Shown one piece after another: positions 30,871 to 43,355 of a DNA stretch of 64,000 nt; the stretch's first letter is position 1, and every line of letters begins with the position of its first letter. Location: NCBI RefSeq assembly GCF_900460525.1, contig NZ_UHIY01000001.1, forward strand, positions 2,480,001 to 2,544,000, in the 5' to 3' direction. The notes below the pieces were generated by a model, which made no database searches, had not been told where the DNA came from, and worked only from the letters and a program-made list of their open reading frames with translations. The position numbers and the translations under genes were made by a program. The DNA is from Yersinia kristensenii. GTDB taxonomy: Bacteria; Pseudomonadota; Gammaproteobacteria; Enterobacterales; Enterobacteriaceae.

Positions 30871-32190
30871 ATGAGTCATCGTTTATCATCTAAAGATATT
30901 ATTGCATTAGGTTTTATGACCTTTGCCTTATTTGTTGGAGCTGGCAACATCATCTTCCCGCCGATGGTTGGTTTACAGTCGGGTGAACATGTGTGGTGGG
31001 CAGCAGTGGGCTTTTTGATTACCGCTGTTGGATTACCGGTCATTACCGTCATCGCGCTGGCTCGAGTTGGTGGGGGGATTGATGCTCTGAGTTCTCCCAT
31101 TGGCCGCAGTGCCGGTCTGGTGCTGGCGACTGTCTGCTATCTGGCCGTTGGCCCTCTGTTTGCTATCCCTCGTACCACAACAGTTTCTTTCGAAGTAGGC
31201 ATTGCGCCTTTAACGGGTGATGGCCCGCTGCCACTGTTTATTTACAGTGTGGTTTACTTCGCGTTGGTTATCGGGATTTCCTTGTACCCTGGGCGTTTGC
31301 TCGATACGGTCGGGCATATCTTGGCCCCAATGAAGATTCTGGCGTTGGCTCTTTTAGGTCTTGCCGCTTTGATTTGGCCCGCAGGCCCGTTGATTCCGGC
31401 GACGGATGCTTATCAGAATGCCGCGTTTTCTTCGGGTTTCGTTAATGGTTATCTGACCATGGATACCTTGGGCGCTTTGGTGTTCGGTATCGTCATCGTC
31501 AATGCTGCCAAATCTCGTGGGGTGGTTTCTGCAGGATTACTGACGCGCTATACCATTTGGGCGGGTTTGATTGCCGGTATTGGTCTGACGTTGGTCTACC
31601 TGAGCTTGTTTAAGCTGGGTTCAAGCAGCGGTGCTTTGGTACCTGATGCCCAAAATGGGGCGGTGGTATTGCATGCCTATGTTCAGCACACCTTTGGTGG
31701 TTTGGGCAGCGTGTTCCTGGCTGCATTGATTTTCATCGCTTGTATGGTGACCGCCGTGGGCCTGACCTGCGCCTGTGCTGAATTCTTTGCTCAGTACTTG
31801 CCGCTGTCATATCGCACACTGGTGTTTATCCTCGGTATCTTCTCGATGATGGTATCGAATCTGGGGCTGAGCCATTTGATTCAGATCTCAATTCCAGTGT
31901 TAACAGCAATTTACCCACCATGCATTGTGTTAGTGCTGATGAGTTTCACTTTGCGTTGGTGGAACCATGCCTCACGTATTGTCGCTCCGGTGATGTTGAT
32001 AAGCTTACTGTTTGGTATCCTTGATGCGGTAAAAGCCTCGACTTTTGCCTATTTCCTGCCGGAGTGGACTCAGAACCTGCCATTAGCTGAGCAAGGTCTG
32101 GCGTGGTTATCACCATCCCTACTGGTATTCGTCGTCATAGGGTTGTACGATCGCCTGTGCTGTCGCCAGGAAGTTGCTGCCAAGCAATAA
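30871..32190 (+). CDS. brnQ: branched-chain amino acid carrier BrnQ (LIV-II)
   Basis: 439 residues with about 12 membrane helices. Opens with [33 protein letters not shown], the hallmark of the LIVCS family, and keeps the E. coli pattern throughout ([61 protein letters not shown]). It imports Leu, Ile and Val by Na+ symport. No good ribosome-binding site precedes ATG 30871 (nearest AGG is about 15 bases away), so translation may depend on leader structure or coupling. Followed by a terminator and proY. Confidence 0.96.
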   Translation: MSHRLSSKDIIALGFMTFALFVGAGNIIFPPMVGLQSGEHVWWAAVGFLITAVGLPVITVIALARVGGGIDALSSPIGRSAGLVLATVCYLAVGPLFAIPRTTTVSFEVGIAPLTGDGPLPLFIYSVVYFALVIGISLYPGRLLDTVGHILAPMKILALALLGLAALIWPAGPLIPATDAYQNAAFSSGFVNGYLTMDTLGALVFGIVIVNAAKSRGVVSAGLLTRYTIWAGLIAGIGLTLVYLSLFKLGSSSGALVPDAQNGAVVLHAYVQHTFGGLGSVFLAALIFIACMVTAVGLTCACAEFFAQYLPLSYRTLVFILGIFSMMVSNLGLSHLIQISIPVLTAIYPPCIVLVLMSFTLRWWNHASRIVAPVMLISLLFGILDAVKASTFAYFLPEWTQNLPLAEQGLAWLSPSLLVFVVIGLYDRLCCRQEVAAKQ

Positions 32191-32213
32191 CTGCACAGTT
32201 ATCGAATATTTTT

Positions 32214-32240
32214 AGCCACGGCTCATCCCCGTGGCTTTTT
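32214..32240 (+). terminator. terminator between brnQ and proY
   Basis: AGCCACGG (32214-32221), loop CTCATCC, CCGTGGCT (32229-32236), then TTTT. The structure ends 26 bp before the proY ATG, so proY is read by read-through or from another start. Confidence 0.85.
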
Positions 32241-32265
32241 GCTGAAAAAAGACGGGATAAAGTTC

Positions 32266-33657
32266 ATGGAATTACCAGTCAAAAATAAGCTGAAACGCGG
32301 CCTGACGACACGCCACATCCGCTTTATGGCATTGGGGTCAGCAATAGGTACCGGCTTATTCTATGGTTCGGCTGATGCGATAAGAATGGCGGGGCCGAGT
32401 GTATTATTGGCATACCTGATTGGTGGCGTGGTGGCATTTATCATCATGCGCGCCCTGGGCGAGATGTCAGTCAATAACCCGCAGGCCAGTTCTTTCTCAC
32501 GTTATGCACAAGATTACCTTGGGCCAATGGCGGGCTATATCACCGGCTGGACTTATTGCTTTGAAATTCTGATTGTGGCTATTGCTGATGTGACCGCGTT
32601 CGGTATCTATATGGGGGTCTGGTTCCCGGATGTACCGCATTGGATATGGGTGCTGAGTGTTGTCCTCATCATTGGTGCCGTCAATATGATGAGTGTTAAG
32701 GTGTTCGGCGAGCTGGAGTTCTGGTTCTCATTCTTCAAAGTTGCCACCATCATCATCATGATTCTGGCCGGTATTGGTATCATTGTTTGGGGTATTGGTA
32801 ATGGCGGGCAGCCGACCGGTATTCATAACTTATGGACTAACGGCGGCTTCTTCAGCAACGGTTTTGTCGGCATGATCCTATCATTGCAACTGGTGATGTT
32901 TGCTTATGGTGGTATTGAAATTATCGGTATTACTGCCGGTGAAGCTGAAGACCCGAAAAAGTCTATTCCGAAAGCCATCAACTCAGTGCCATGGCGTATT
33001 CTGATGTTCTACGTCGGCACCTTGTTTGTCATCATGTCTATTTACCCATGGAACCAAGTGGGCACCAACGGCAGTCCGTTTGTCCTGACTTTCCAGCATA
33101 TGGGGATTACTGTGGCGGCGGGTATTCTGAACTTTGTGGTGATCACCGCCTCATTATCCGCCATTAACAGTGATGTGTTCGGAGTGGGGCGTATGCTTAA
33201 CGGGATGGCCGAACAGGGCCACGCGCCAAAAGCTTTTGCCGCCATTTCTAAACGCGGGGTGCCGTGGGTCACGGTGTTGGTGATGATGGGCGCTATGCTC
33301 ACGGCGGTTTATCTCAACTACATTATGCCGGAAAATGTGTTCCTGGTGATCGCCTCGCTTGCGACTTTTGCGACTGTCTGGGTGTGGATTATGATCCTCT
33401 TCTCCCAAATCGGTTTCCGCCGCTCGTTGAGCAAAGATCAAGTTAAGGCGCTGGATTTCCCACTGCGTGGCGGCACCTTTACTTCAGTGCTGGCTATCAT
33501 TTTCTTGTTGTTTATCATTGGGCTGATTGGTTGGTTCCCAGCAACGCGCATTTCATTGTATGTCGGGCTGGTGTGGATTGTCCTGTTGCTGGTGGGGTAT
33601 TACTTCAAGGTCAACCATCAGAAGAAGAAAGCGGCGTTGCTGAAAACCGCAGAGTAA
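32266..33657 (+). CDS. proY: amino acid permease ProY (APC family)
   Basis: 463 residues from ATG 32266 (GGGA nine bases upstream); the frame continues back to 32239 but that part overlaps the terminator. An AAT/APC-type transporter with 12 predicted helices: [46 protein letters not shown], consensus amphipathic loop [32 protein letters not shown]. It matches E. coli ProY over its length. ProY was named as a cryptic proline permease; newer work suggests histidine as a substrate, so specificity is left open. Gene order brnQ-proY-malZ is as in E. coli. Confidence 0.94.
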   Translation: MELPVKNKLKRGLTTRHIRFMALGSAIGTGLFYGSADAIRMAGPSVLLAYLIGGVVAFIIMRALGEMSVNNPQASSFSRYAQDYLGPMAGYITGWTYCFEILIVAIADVTAFGIYMGVWFPDVPHWIWVLSVVLIIGAVNMMSVKVFGELEFWFSFFKVATIIIMILAGIGIIVWGIGNGGQPTGIHNLWTNGGFFSNGFVGMILSLQLVMFAYGGIEIIGITAGEAEDPKKSIPKAINSVPWRILMFYVGTLFVIMSIYPWNQVGTNGSPFVLTFQHMGITVAAGILNFVVITASLSAINSDVFGVGRMLNGMAEQGHAPKAFAAISKRGVPWVTVLVMMGAMLTAVYLNYIMPENVFLVIASLATFATVWVWIMILFSQIGFRRSLSKDQVKALDFPLRGGTFTSVLAIIFLLFIIGLIGWFPATRISLYVGLVWIVLLLVGYYFKVNHQKKKAALLKTAE

Positions 33658-33680
33658 CACGGAATCAATACCGAATATCA

Positions 33681-33713
33681 AGCCGGGAAATGTCCCGGCT
33701 TTTTTTATTTTTT
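33681..33713 (+). terminator. rho-independent terminator of proY
   Basis: AGCCGGGA (33681-33688) pairs with TCCCGGCT (33693-33700) with a short loop and is followed by TTTTTTATTTTTT. Confidence 0.92.
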
Positions 33714-33750
33714 AAACTGATATTTTTCATTTGGCTCTCTCCGCCCCCGC

Positions 33751-33783
33751 CCTCATCCTCAATATTTATGCTGATAGATGAGG
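33751..33783. promoter_or_regulatory. MalT boxes upstream of malZ
   Basis: CCTCATCCTC at 33751-33760 is the complement of GAGGATGAGG, matching the MalT box GGGGAKGAGG at 9 of 10 positions. A second, weaker box (ATAGATGAGG, ending at about 33783) lies in the other orientation. E. coli malZ is MalT-dependent, so maltose control is likely. Confidence 0.6.
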
Positions 33784-33907
33784 GATACTCATTCACAACA
33801 TGGCATTGTTTATACCGATTTATTTATACAGGTGAATGTGTCGCGGCGTTAATGTCTGCACCAGATAGCCTTAACAGCAAGCGTTTTGGTTAAAGCAGGA
33901 GAGTTTT

Positions 33908-35746
33908 ATGCTTAGTGGTTGGCATTTACCGGTCGCGCCTTTTGTCCGTCAGCGCGGCGATGCATTACATATCACACTGTGGTTACATGGAGAGTGGTTA
34001 CAGGGGGATAATTTACCGGAACAGGTTTTCTTGCGCTGTGAGCCAGATAATGAAGAATGGCTGCTTAGCATGAAAGGCGAGCTTCGTGATGGTTTCTGGT
34101 GTTATCGCGCGAAATTGCCGTTGCATGAGGGCCAGCCCGCGCGGCGTTATTGCTTCAAACTGTTGTGGAATGACGACCAACAGTGGTTCGGCCCATTAGG
34201 ATTTTCGGTGGTGCCTCCGGCGCAATTGGCTCAGTTTGCTATTGAGCTACCTGATAGCGGCCCGGACTGGGTTGCCGACCAGATTTTTTATCAAATCTTC
34301 CCCGACCGGTTTGCCAGCAGCCAGGGTGAGCATGGGGTGCAAAATGGCAGTTATATTCATCATGCCGCCGGTCAGCCGGTCACACGCCGTGACTGGCAAC
34401 AGCCACTGGATGATGTGAATGCTGCTTCAACATTCTATGGCGGCGATTTAGCCGGTATCAGCCAAAAACTCCCCTATTTGCAACAGTTGGGGGTGACTGC
34501 GCTGTATCTCAACCCGATTTTCACCGCGCCCAGTGTGCATAAATACGATACGCAAGATTATTATCAGGTTGATCCTTACTTGGGCGGCGAGAGTGCTTTT
34601 CTGCAACTACGCAGCGCCACTCGTGATGCTGGTATCAAATTGGTGCTCGATGGCGTGTTTAACCATACCGGGGATTCCCATCATTGGTTTGATCGCCATC
34701 AGCAAGGGGAAAATGGTGCTTGTCATCACCCTGACTCACCTTATCGGGGTTGGTTTAATTTCTTCCCCGATGGGCGGGCACTGGATTGGAAAGGTCATGC
34801 CAGCTTGCTAAAACTTAACTTCGCTAATGAAGAGGTGGTCAATCAAATTTATCGCGCTGAAGACAGTGTGGTGCGCCATTGGTTGAAGCCGCCTTACAGT
34901 ATTGACGGCTGGCGGCTGGATGTGGTGCATATGCTGGGGGAAGACGGCGGTGCAAAAGGGAATTTACATCATCTGGCGGGTATTTATCAGGCGGCGAAAG
35001 AGGAAAATCCTCAAGCCTATATTCTGGGCGAACACTTTGGCGATGCACGAAATTGGTTACATGCCGGAGTGGAAGACGCGGCAATGAATTATATGGGATT
35101 TGCCTTGCCGGTACGCAGTTTCCTGGCGGGATGTGATGTTGCCTATCATCCCATAAAACTCAGCGCCGAGGATTGTGCCTATTGGATGGATGAATACCGC
35201 GCCGGATTGCCTCATGGCCATCAGTTGCGAGCATTTAACCAGTTGGATAGCCATGATACCGCCCGTTTTATCACTTTGTTGAATGGCGACAAAACGCGTA
35301 TGCAAATGGCGCTGATATGGCTGTTTAGCTGGATTGGCGTACCGTGTTTATTTTATGGTGATGAAATCGGCCTGGATGGCGGCAATGACCCATTCTGCCG
35401 TAAACCTTTCCCTTGGGATGAGGCGCAGTGGGATGGTGACCTGCTGAAATTATGTCAGCGCATGGCGGCCTTGCGGCACAAAAGTTTGGCACTGCGGCGC
35501 GGCGGCTGTCAGGTTATTCACGCCAACGGTGATTCCCTGGTCTTTATTCGCAGTTATCAGCGCGAGCGGGTGATGGTCGCGATACAACGCAATCACGCCA
35601 GTGATATCTTCTTGCCGGTTTCTCCATTACTGAATATTACGCAATGGCAACGTTTGGAAGGGGCGGCCGAGCTGAATATCACTGACGCGGGTATCAATCT
35701 GCAATTGTCTGGTGAGAGTATTACATTGTGGTGCGGTCAATCTTAG
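33908..35746 (+). CDS. malZ: maltodextrin glucosidase MalZ
   Basis: 612 residues (E. coli 605). N-terminal beta domain (1-120), then the GH13 barrel: [17 protein letters not shown] (region II), nucleophile Asp in [10 protein letters not shown], acid/base Glu in ILGEHFGD and transition-state Asp in LDSHDTAR. It releases glucose from the reducing end of maltodextrins in the cytoplasm. ATG 33908 follows AGGAGA. MalT boxes upstream and a terminator downstream make it a single-gene unit. Confidence 0.96.
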   Translation: MLSGWHLPVAPFVRQRGDALHITLWLHGEWLQGDNLPEQVFLRCEPDNEEWLLSMKGELRDGFWCYRAKLPLHEGQPARRYCFKLLWNDDQQWFGPLGFSVVPPAQLAQFAIELPDSGPDWVADQIFYQIFPDRFASSQGEHGVQNGSYIHHAAGQPVTRRDWQQPLDDVNAASTFYGGDLAGISQKLPYLQQLGVTALYLNPIFTAPSVHKYDTQDYYQVDPYLGGESAFLQLRSATRDAGIKLVLDGVFNHTGDSHHWFDRHQQGENGACHHPDSPYRGWFNFFPDGRALDWKGHASLLKLNFANEEVVNQIYRAEDSVVRHWLKPPYSIDGWRLDVVHMLGEDGGAKGNLHHLAGIYQAAKEENPQAYILGEHFGDARNWLHAGVEDAAMNYMGFALPVRSFLAGCDVAYHPIKLSAEDCAYWMDEYRAGLPHGHQLRAFNQLDSHDTARFITLLNGDKTRMQMALIWLFSWIGVPCLFYGDEIGLDGGNDPFCRKPFPWDEAQWDGDLLKLCQRMAALRHKSLALRRGGCQVIHANGDSLVFIRSYQRERVMVAIQRNHASDIFLPVSPLLNITQWQRLEGAAELNITDAGINLQLSGESITLWCGQS

Positions 35747-35789
35747 CTATTAGCCATAGTGAGTGCTAACTAAGATAATGTAAGAGATT

Positions 35790-35813
35790 AAAAGCGGCTA
35801 AGCGCCGCTTTTT
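35790..35813 (+). terminator. terminator of malZ
   Basis: AAAAGCGGC pairs with GCCGCTTTTT around TAAGC. The T run (35809-35813) completes a short, strong intrinsic terminator; the A run makes it work in both directions. Confidence 0.88.
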
Positions 35814-35881
35814 CTTTGAGTGAGATATGATGTATATGTCAGGCACAAGTTGTCAGGTAAATCCACCGAAGGGAAAATATA

Positions 35882-36562
35882 ATGAGCACAACTAAAAGAC
35901 AGGCATTGGTTATCGGGGCCTCTCGGGGCTTGGGTCTGGGGTTGGTTGATGAACTTAACCGACGGGGATGGTCAGTGACGGCGACGACGCGCGGTGTAGC
36001 AAAAGACACTGCGGCACACGCGGCCCATTGGTTAACATTGGATATTAACCAACCTGAAAGTATTAAAGCGTTTTTACCACAGGTGCAGGGGCAGGTCTTT
36101 GATTTGATCTTTGTTAATGCCGGTATCTCTGGGCCAGAACATCAATCAGCGGTTGATGCCAAACCAGAAGAGATCCTCGAATTGTTTCAAACCAATGCGA
36201 TTTCACCCATCCGTATTGCCCAGCACTTGCTGGCCCAGCGCAATCCAAAACACAGTGTATTAGCCTTTATGTCTTCGCAGTTGGGGAGTCTTGGGCATAA
36301 TGCTTCCGGCCATAAGCCTTTGTATTCAGCTAGTAAAGCAGCATTGAATATGATGACGCGCAATTTGGTTGCTGAGGTAGCAGACCCATCGCTGACGGTG
36401 TTATCCATTCATCCGGGTTGGGTGAAAACAGATATGGGCGGGGACGCTGCGCCATTGACGATTGCGACCAGTGTGAGGGGGGTTGTCGACCAAATCGAGC
36501 GCGCTTCCGGCAAGGGCGGTCACGGCTTTATTGATTATCAAGGGCATACATTGCCGTGGTGA
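35882..36562 (+). CDS. short-chain dehydrogenase/reductase (SDR)
   Basis: 226 residues. Classical SDR with NAD(P)-binding GASRGLG at 12-18, an NAG-type motif (NAGIS at 79-83), catalytic Ser near 131-132 (MSSQLGS) and Y148-x3-K152 (YSASK), plus PGWVKTDMGG. It is most like the SDR group related to CsgA/YciK-type C-factor proteins; the substrate is unknown. ATG 35882 follows AAGGGA. It ends four bases before an enlarged ERIC element and is convergent with ggt. Confidence 0.88.
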   Translation: MSTTKRQALVIGASRGLGLGLVDELNRRGWSVTATTRGVAKDTAAHAAHWLTLDINQPESIKAFLPQVQGQVFDLIFVNAGISGPEHQSAVDAKPEEILELFQTNAISPIRIAQHLLAQRNPKHSVLAFMSSQLGSLGHNASGHKPLYSASKAALNMMTRNLVAEVADPSLTVLSIHPGWVKTDMGGDAAPLTIATSVRGVVDQIERASGKGGHGFIDYQGHTLPW

Positions 36563-36565
36563 TTT

Positions 36566-36839
36566 ATACCCGTCATACTTCAAGCTGCATGTGAGTTGGC
36601 TGCTTTCGTTATTCGGCCCATCCGTGGGCCTCTCCTCGTTGAGGCCGCTGCCAGCAGCGTTCAAATCTGCTCCCGGCAGATTTGTCACCCGAATCACTTA
36701 TCTGAGTAAGCTCATCGGGATTAATGAGCCTCATCCTTGAGGCTCACCCTGCGGGCTAGCATAAATGCTGTTCAAATCGGTTCCCGACCGATTTGTCTCT
36801 CGATTGCCGCCTTCCAGCAACTCGAATTATTTAGGGTAT
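36566..36839 (+). repeat. ERIC element enlarged by a chain of hairpins (about 274 bp)
   Basis: Borders are classic ERIC: ATACCCGTCATACTTCAAGC at 36566 and, at the far end, CAACTCGAATTATTTAGGGT. The core CACCCGAATCACTTA...TAAGCTCATCGGG lies at about 36686-36719. A normal ERIC is about 127 bp; here about 75 bp are inserted on each side of the core. The inserts are chains of hairpins: GGCCCA/TGGGCC, GGCCTC/GAGGCC, CAAATCTGC/GCAGATTTG (36662-36684), TGAGCCTCA/TGAGGCTCA (36725-36746), AGCAT/ATGCT and CAAATCGGT/ACCGATTTG (36773-36795). It lies between convergent SDR and ggt genes. Confidence 0.88.
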
Positions 36840-36904
36840 GAATAAAGTGGTAAATTCTCCCATCGATATATTGATGGGGGAATGACCTTGGTAATCAATC
36901 GCTA

Positions 36905-38668
36905 TCAGTAGCCGATAGCCGCTCCCGCTGGGCGGCGAACATCATTAGCCCCATACAGGTAACCCTCGCGGACTTTCCCTGAGACTGCCGAATCATTACC
37001 CGAGTTAGCAGGGCTGACGCCCTCAACCCCCGCTAAACCGACCAAAATGAGTTCAGCAGCACCCCATGGGTTCTGTTCGACCATTTTATATCCCATATTT
37101 TTCAATAAATTAAGACTATCTGCGGACACACCACGCTGTTCATAATAGACCTCATCGGGCAACCATTGATGATGAATGCGAGGTGCATCTACGGCCTCTT
37201 GCGGCGCCATTCCGTGGTCAATGACGTTCAATGCAGTTTGCAAGGTAATGGTGATAATCCGCGAACCACCCGGTGAGCCTAAGACCATAAATGTCTTACC
37301 GTCTTTGGTCACTAATGTCGGGCTCATTGACGATAGTGGGCGCTTACCGGGGGCGATAGCGTTGGTCGCTCCTTGAACCAAACCATACAGATTTTGCTCA
37401 CCAACTTTGACGGTAAAATCATCCATTTCATCATTCAGGAAAAATCCTGTACCGGGTGCAATCACTACCGCACCAAAGCGGCCATTCACGGTATAGGTGG
37501 TGGAAACAGCATTGCCATCATGATCGACGATGGAATAATGTGTTGTTTCAGGTTTTTCATGCGGTTGCATGCCCGGCTGAACTTCTACTGATGGCGTGGC
37601 CTTGTTGGCGACGATTTGTTTACGAATATCAGCGGCATAACTTTTACTCAGCAGGCGGTCGGTCGGGTTCTTAACAAACTCAGGGTCACCGAGGAAAGTA
37701 TTGCGGTCCATATAGGCATGGCGCATCGCTTCTGTCAGCGTATGGATGTAAGCGGCGGAGTTAAAACCCATACTCTTCAGGTCATAGCCCTCAAGGACAT
37801 TTAAAGTTTCGCACAAGGTCACGCCACCGGAGCTAGGTGGAGGAGAAGAAACGAATTTATAGCCACGGTAGCTACAGGTAATAGGGGCGGTTTCGGTGAT
37901 TTTATAGTTGGCAAAATCGGCAGCGGTCAAGATACCTCCGCCTTTTTTGGCTGCGGCTTCAACGGCTTGCGGTATTTTCCCCTGATAGAAAGCATCCGGT
38001 CCTTTCTGTGAGATAGCCGTCAGAGTCTCAGCCAGGTCAGCTTGAATAAGGTGGTCACCCGGTTGCAGGGCTTCCCCGTCTTTTCGTAAGAAAATACGAG
38101 CCGATTCAGGATCTTGACGGAAGCGTTTGACTGTTGTGTCCAAAATGTCAGTATCGGCGCGGGTTAACACAAAGCCTTCCTGTGCCAGTTTGATTGCTGG
38201 CGCCATGACTTGCTGGCGAGTTAATTTGCCGTATTTTTTCTGTGCGCTGTCCATTCCCAACACTGTGCCGGGAACGCCCGCGGCCAGATAGCCATACAGA
38301 CTGGCATCTTTGGTGACTTTACCCTCTTTATCCAAATACATATCGGCGCTGGCGGCGGCGGGGGCGGTTTCACGGAAGTTTATAAATGTATCCGTCCCAT
38401 CTGCAAGGTGAATGGTCATAAAACCGCCACCGCCGATATTGCCACAGCAAGGGTTTACTACCGCCTGGGCATAACCCACGGCCACCGCAGCATCAATTGC
38501 ATTCCCGCCCATTTTTAAAATGTCTGTCCCAACCTGTGAAGCCAGATACTGGGATGTCACCACCATGCCATTTTTCGCTTCCACTGCGGGTGTTGAGGCC
38601 GCATGCAGTGCTCCACTGACCAGTAAAGTCAATACAGCCAAGGGTTTGTTCCATTTTTGCAGATGCAT
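36905..38668 (-). CDS. ggt: gamma-glutamyltranspeptidase
   Basis: 587 residues from ATG 38668, chosen because AGGAG lies seven bases upstream (a longer frame reaches 38761). Signal peptide MHLQKWNKPLAVLTLLVSGALHAAS. The precursor self-cleaves before the catalytic Thr in KPETTHYSIVDHDGNAVS, giving large and small periplasmic subunits; GSPGGSRIITITLQ forms the oxyanion and substrate loop. It hydrolyses glutathione and transfers gamma-glutamyl groups. E. coli Ggt has 580 residues. Monocistronic, convergent with the SDR gene. Confidence 0.95.
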   Translation of the reverse strand: MHLQKWNKPLAVLTLLVSGALHAASTPAVEAKNGMVVTSQYLASQVGTDILKMGGNAIDAAVAVGYAQAVVNPCCGNIGGGGFMTIHLADGTDTFINFRETAPAAASADMYLDKEGKVTKDASLYGYLAAGVPGTVLGMDSAQKKYGKLTRQQVMAPAIKLAQEGFVLTRADTDILDTTVKRFRQDPESARIFLRKDGEALQPGDHLIQADLAETLTAISQKGPDAFYQGKIPQAVEAAAKKGGGILTAADFANYKITETAPITCSYRGYKFVSSPPPSSGGVTLCETLNVLEGYDLKSMGFNSAAYIHTLTEAMRHAYMDRNTFLGDPEFVKNPTDRLLSKSYAADIRKQIVANKATPSVEVQPGMQPHEKPETTHYSIVDHDGNAVSTTYTVNGRFGAVVIAPGTGFFLNDEMDDFTVKVGEQNLYGLVQGATNAIAPGKRPLSSMSPTLVTKDGKTFMVLGSPGGSRIITITLQTALNVIDHGMAPQEAVDAPRIHHQWLPDEVYYEQRGVSADSLNLLKNMGYKMVEQNPWGAAELILVGLAGVEGVSPANSGNDSAVSGKVREGYLYGANDVRRPAGAAIGY

Positions 38669-39034
38669 TCTGACTCCTGTTATTTCCTGCCCGCCGGGGG
38701 TTATCCGGTCATTTTTGTCTGGCAGCTTAAAAGCGCTGCTTATGGTGTGTGCAAAACACACGCCAGTAATAATTAATAGCAGAATTAATGTTTATGGCTG
38801 CTAATTAATTGGCGACAGGAGGGGAAGAGAGAGTTTTACTGAAACTGATAGGGTGATTTTCATTCAGTTAAAGTTCAGGTGGATGCAAGTAACTAATTGA
38901 TAATATTGGAGTATTACCCAACATCAGTATATTGATATGCTGTCGTCAGGTTCTATATCAGAATAAAAAAGCCAGTCAGTGTGAACTGACTGGCTTGATA
39001 CCCCTGAGTCAATCAGGGGCGGCATAAACTGTTA
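38669..39034. other. ggt-peroxiredoxin intergenic region
   Basis: 366 bp. It includes the terminator of the peroxiredoxin gene (38969-38996) and the ggt ribosome-binding site. A GTGTGTGCAAAACACAC hairpin stands at about 38745-38762. The ggt promoter must lie here on the minus strand but was not pinned down. No ORF worth calling. Confidence 0.4.
38961..38996 (-). terminator. terminator of the peroxiredoxin gene
   Basis: AAGCCAGTCAGT (38969-38980) and ACTGACTGGCTT (38985-38996) form a perfect 12-bp stem with a 4-nt loop. On the minus strand it is followed by TTTTTTATTC. Confidence 0.93.
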
Positions 39035-39637
39035 TTACAGTTTAGAGGCGTTTTCAGACAGATATTTAGCAACGCCATCTGGAGATGCGCCCATACCTGC
39101 TTTACCTTTTTCCCACTGTGCAGGGCAAACTTCGCCGTGTTCTTCGTGGAATTGCAGTGCGTCAACGGTACGGATCATTTCGTCGATGTTACGACCAATT
39201 GGTAGATCGTTAACGATTTGGCTGCGAACGATGCCGTTTTTGTCGATCAAGAAAGAACCGCGCAGCGCAACACCCGCTTCTGGGTGCTCAATGCCGTAGG
39301 CTTTCTGAATTTCACGTTTGATATCAGCAACCATTGGGTATTTAACTTCACCAATACCGCCTTTATCAACCGGAGTTTTACGCCATGCGTTGTGTACAAA
39401 CTCGGAGTCGAAAGAAACACCAACAACTTCAACGCCACGTTTCTGGAATTCTTCGTAACGGTGGTCGAAAGCGATCAACTCTGAAGGACAAACGAAAGTA
39501 AAGTCCATTGGCCAGAAGAACAGGACGGCAGGGCGGCCGTTCAGGTGCTTTTTCAGGTTGAAGTTTTCAACGATTTCGCCGCTACCAAGAACAGCAGCTG
39601 CTGTAAAATCAGGGGCTTGACGAGTTACCAGAACCAT
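39035..39637 (-). CDS. typical 2-Cys peroxiredoxin (AhpC/TSA family)
   Basis: 200 residues. Peroxidatic C50 in FTFVCPSE, resolving C171 in EVCPAQWEKG, and GGIG at 93-96. The C-terminal YF motif of overoxidation-sensitive enzymes is absent (tail SENASKL). It reduces hydrogen peroxide and organic peroxides at the expense of thioredoxin or a similar donor. No AhpF gene adjoins it and the sequence differs from E. coli AhpC, so it is called the Yersinia/Vibrio-type Prx1-like peroxiredoxin rather than ahpC. ATG 39637 has AGGAG seven bases upstream. A strong terminator follows. Confidence 0.92.
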   Translation of the reverse strand: MVLVTRQAPDFTAAAVLGSGEIVENFNLKKHLNGRPAVLFFWPMDFTFVCPSELIAFDHRYEEFQKRGVEVVGVSFDSEFVHNAWRKTPVDKGGIGEVKYPMVADIKREIQKAYGIEHPEAGVALRGSFLIDKNGIVRSQIVNDLPIGRNIDEMIRTVDALQFHEEHGEVCPAQWEKGKAGMGASPDGVAKYLSENASKL

Positions 39638-39861
39638 AAATTACTCCTGTTAATTAGGGATGGATAAACCATTTGTCTCAAAAGTCTTGGCACAGCATAG
39701 GTATTTAAACGCAATCAATAAAGAGATAAATACCAATCGCTGTGATAGCTTTTACCTATTGTTACAACGATTTTAGTTTCTTACTCTTGCTAAGATACCC
39801 ATTCTGGCAGAAAGCGCAAGTGACTTAGAGCCAATAACCATATAGATAAAGATGTTTTTGT

Positions 39862-40443
39862 CTAAATTTGTTTATGCTGTGCCTGCTGCATCATCGCAGG
39901 ATAAAAAGCCCAAAAGAGTTGTTCTAGTGGCTGATAGTGTTGTTCTATGTCGTGAAAAGAACCTGCAAGTGCGGCTAATTTAGGTCGGCGGTTAGCCATA
40001 CCTTGTAATACATCAGCTATAAAGGGTAGTTCAGCATAGCGTTCCAGCCAACGCTCTGGCCACAGATAGGCATTAAGGTTCTGGAAACGGGCCGGTGTCA
40101 GTGATAAATGTGGCAAAATTTGGCACTGCGCATGCTCAATAAAGTCAGGCAGCGAACAGGCAGGCATCAGTTTATCCCAGTTGCGAGCCAGAAAGTGATC
40201 CCACAGTACATCCAGAGTAATTGGTGCAACCCGGCGATAATCTGCACTGAAATAGCCTCGGGCCTCTTTAACGAGTGGCGATGTATCTGTCATGACATCA
40301 ACGCGCCGATGCATCATGATGCCAGCGACTATCTCAGGGGAGTATTCCCCTTGTGGATTACCGCGCACAAAGTCAGCCAACAAATTGCCCAATAAAGAGC
40401 TGTCAGCCAGTGTTGCAAGATGGAGGTGAGCAAGAAAATTCAT
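39862..40443 (-). CDS. acpH: acyl carrier protein phosphodiesterase
   Basis: 193 residues from ATG 40443, as in E. coli AcpH ([10 protein letters not shown]). HD-like metal motifs: [33 protein letters not shown]. It removes the 4'-phosphopantetheine group from holo-ACP. A TATACT hexamer lies only nine bases upstream of the ATG on the minus strand, so the transcript may be almost leaderless if this is the -10; a TTG at 40461 would add six residues. Divergent from queA as in E. coli. Confidence 0.95.
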   Translation of the reverse strand: MNFLAHLHLATLADSSLLGNLLADFVRGNPQGEYSPEIVAGIMMHRRVDVMTDTSPLVKEARGYFSADYRRVAPITLDVLWDHFLARNWDKLMPACSLPDFIEHAQCQILPHLSLTPARFQNLNAYLWPERWLERYAELPFIADVLQGMANRRPKLAALAGSFHDIEQHYQPLEQLFWAFYPAMMQQAQHKQI

Positions 40444-40585
40444 CCGCTGAGTATAATGCAAATAAAGGCTAAATATGCTTATTTCTTGCAGCCAGCCCTT
40501 GAGGGCTCTAGACTAGCCGCCTGTTTTTGTGAACCGGCCTCTGATATCTGTTGGCCGGGTCTGTTCTGATATGAAGTGGAAAGCC

Positions 40586-42885
<2,300 letters not shown>

Positions 42886-42995
42886 TTTTAAAATTATTAC
42901 CTTTGTATTTGTCGGTCTAACAGTTACGATTCACCGTTTCTGTTTTATCGCACTGATTTCACACTACTGATATTGATAACAATGAGGGAATTTTA

Positions 42996-43328
42996 ATGAG
43001 TCTTTTCATTTCCGATGCTGTCGCATCCGCTGGGGCTCCGGCTCAGAGCAGCCCGTACTCCCTGGTGATTATGCTGGTGGTATTTGGTCTGATTTTCTAC
43101 TTCATGATCCTGCGTCCACAGCAAAAACGTGCCAAAGAACACAAAAAACTGATGGATTCTATCGGTAAAGGTGATGAAGTTTTAACCACCGGTGGTTTAC
43201 TGGGTCGTGTTACTAAAGTTGCGGAAACGGGCTACATCGTCATCGCGCTGAACGACACCACTGAAGTGATGATCAAACGTGACTTCGTTGCTGCCGTTTT
43301 ACCGAAAGGTACAATGAAAGCTCTGTAA
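42996..43328 (+). CDS. yajC: Sec translocon accessory subunit YajC
   Basis: 110 residues with one membrane helix (about 23-40, SLVIMLVVFGLIFYFMILRP) followed by PQQKRAKEHKKLMDSIGKGDEVLTTGGLLGRVTKV. It associates with SecDF-YidC. ATG 42996 follows GAGGGA. First gene of yajC-secD-secF. Confidence 0.97.
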   Translation: MSLFISDAVASAGAPAQSSPYSLVIMLVVFGLIFYFMILRPQQKRAKEHKKLMDSIGKGDEVLTTGGLLGRVTKVAETGYIVIALNDTTEVMIKRDFVAAVLPKGTMKAL

Positions 43329-43355
43329 TTTTCGATTTTCCCGAAGGGAATTGCC

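Noticed and set aside
30656..30874. 72-codon ORF that ends on the brnQ start codon (ATGA overlap)
   Set aside because: It would need a TTG start without a Shine-Dalgarno sequence; the overlap is tempting for translational coupling, but support is too thin.
39035..39637. Calling the peroxiredoxin AhpC of an AhpCF system
   Set aside because: No AhpF gene adjoins, and the sequence, including its C-terminus, differs from E. coli AhpC.
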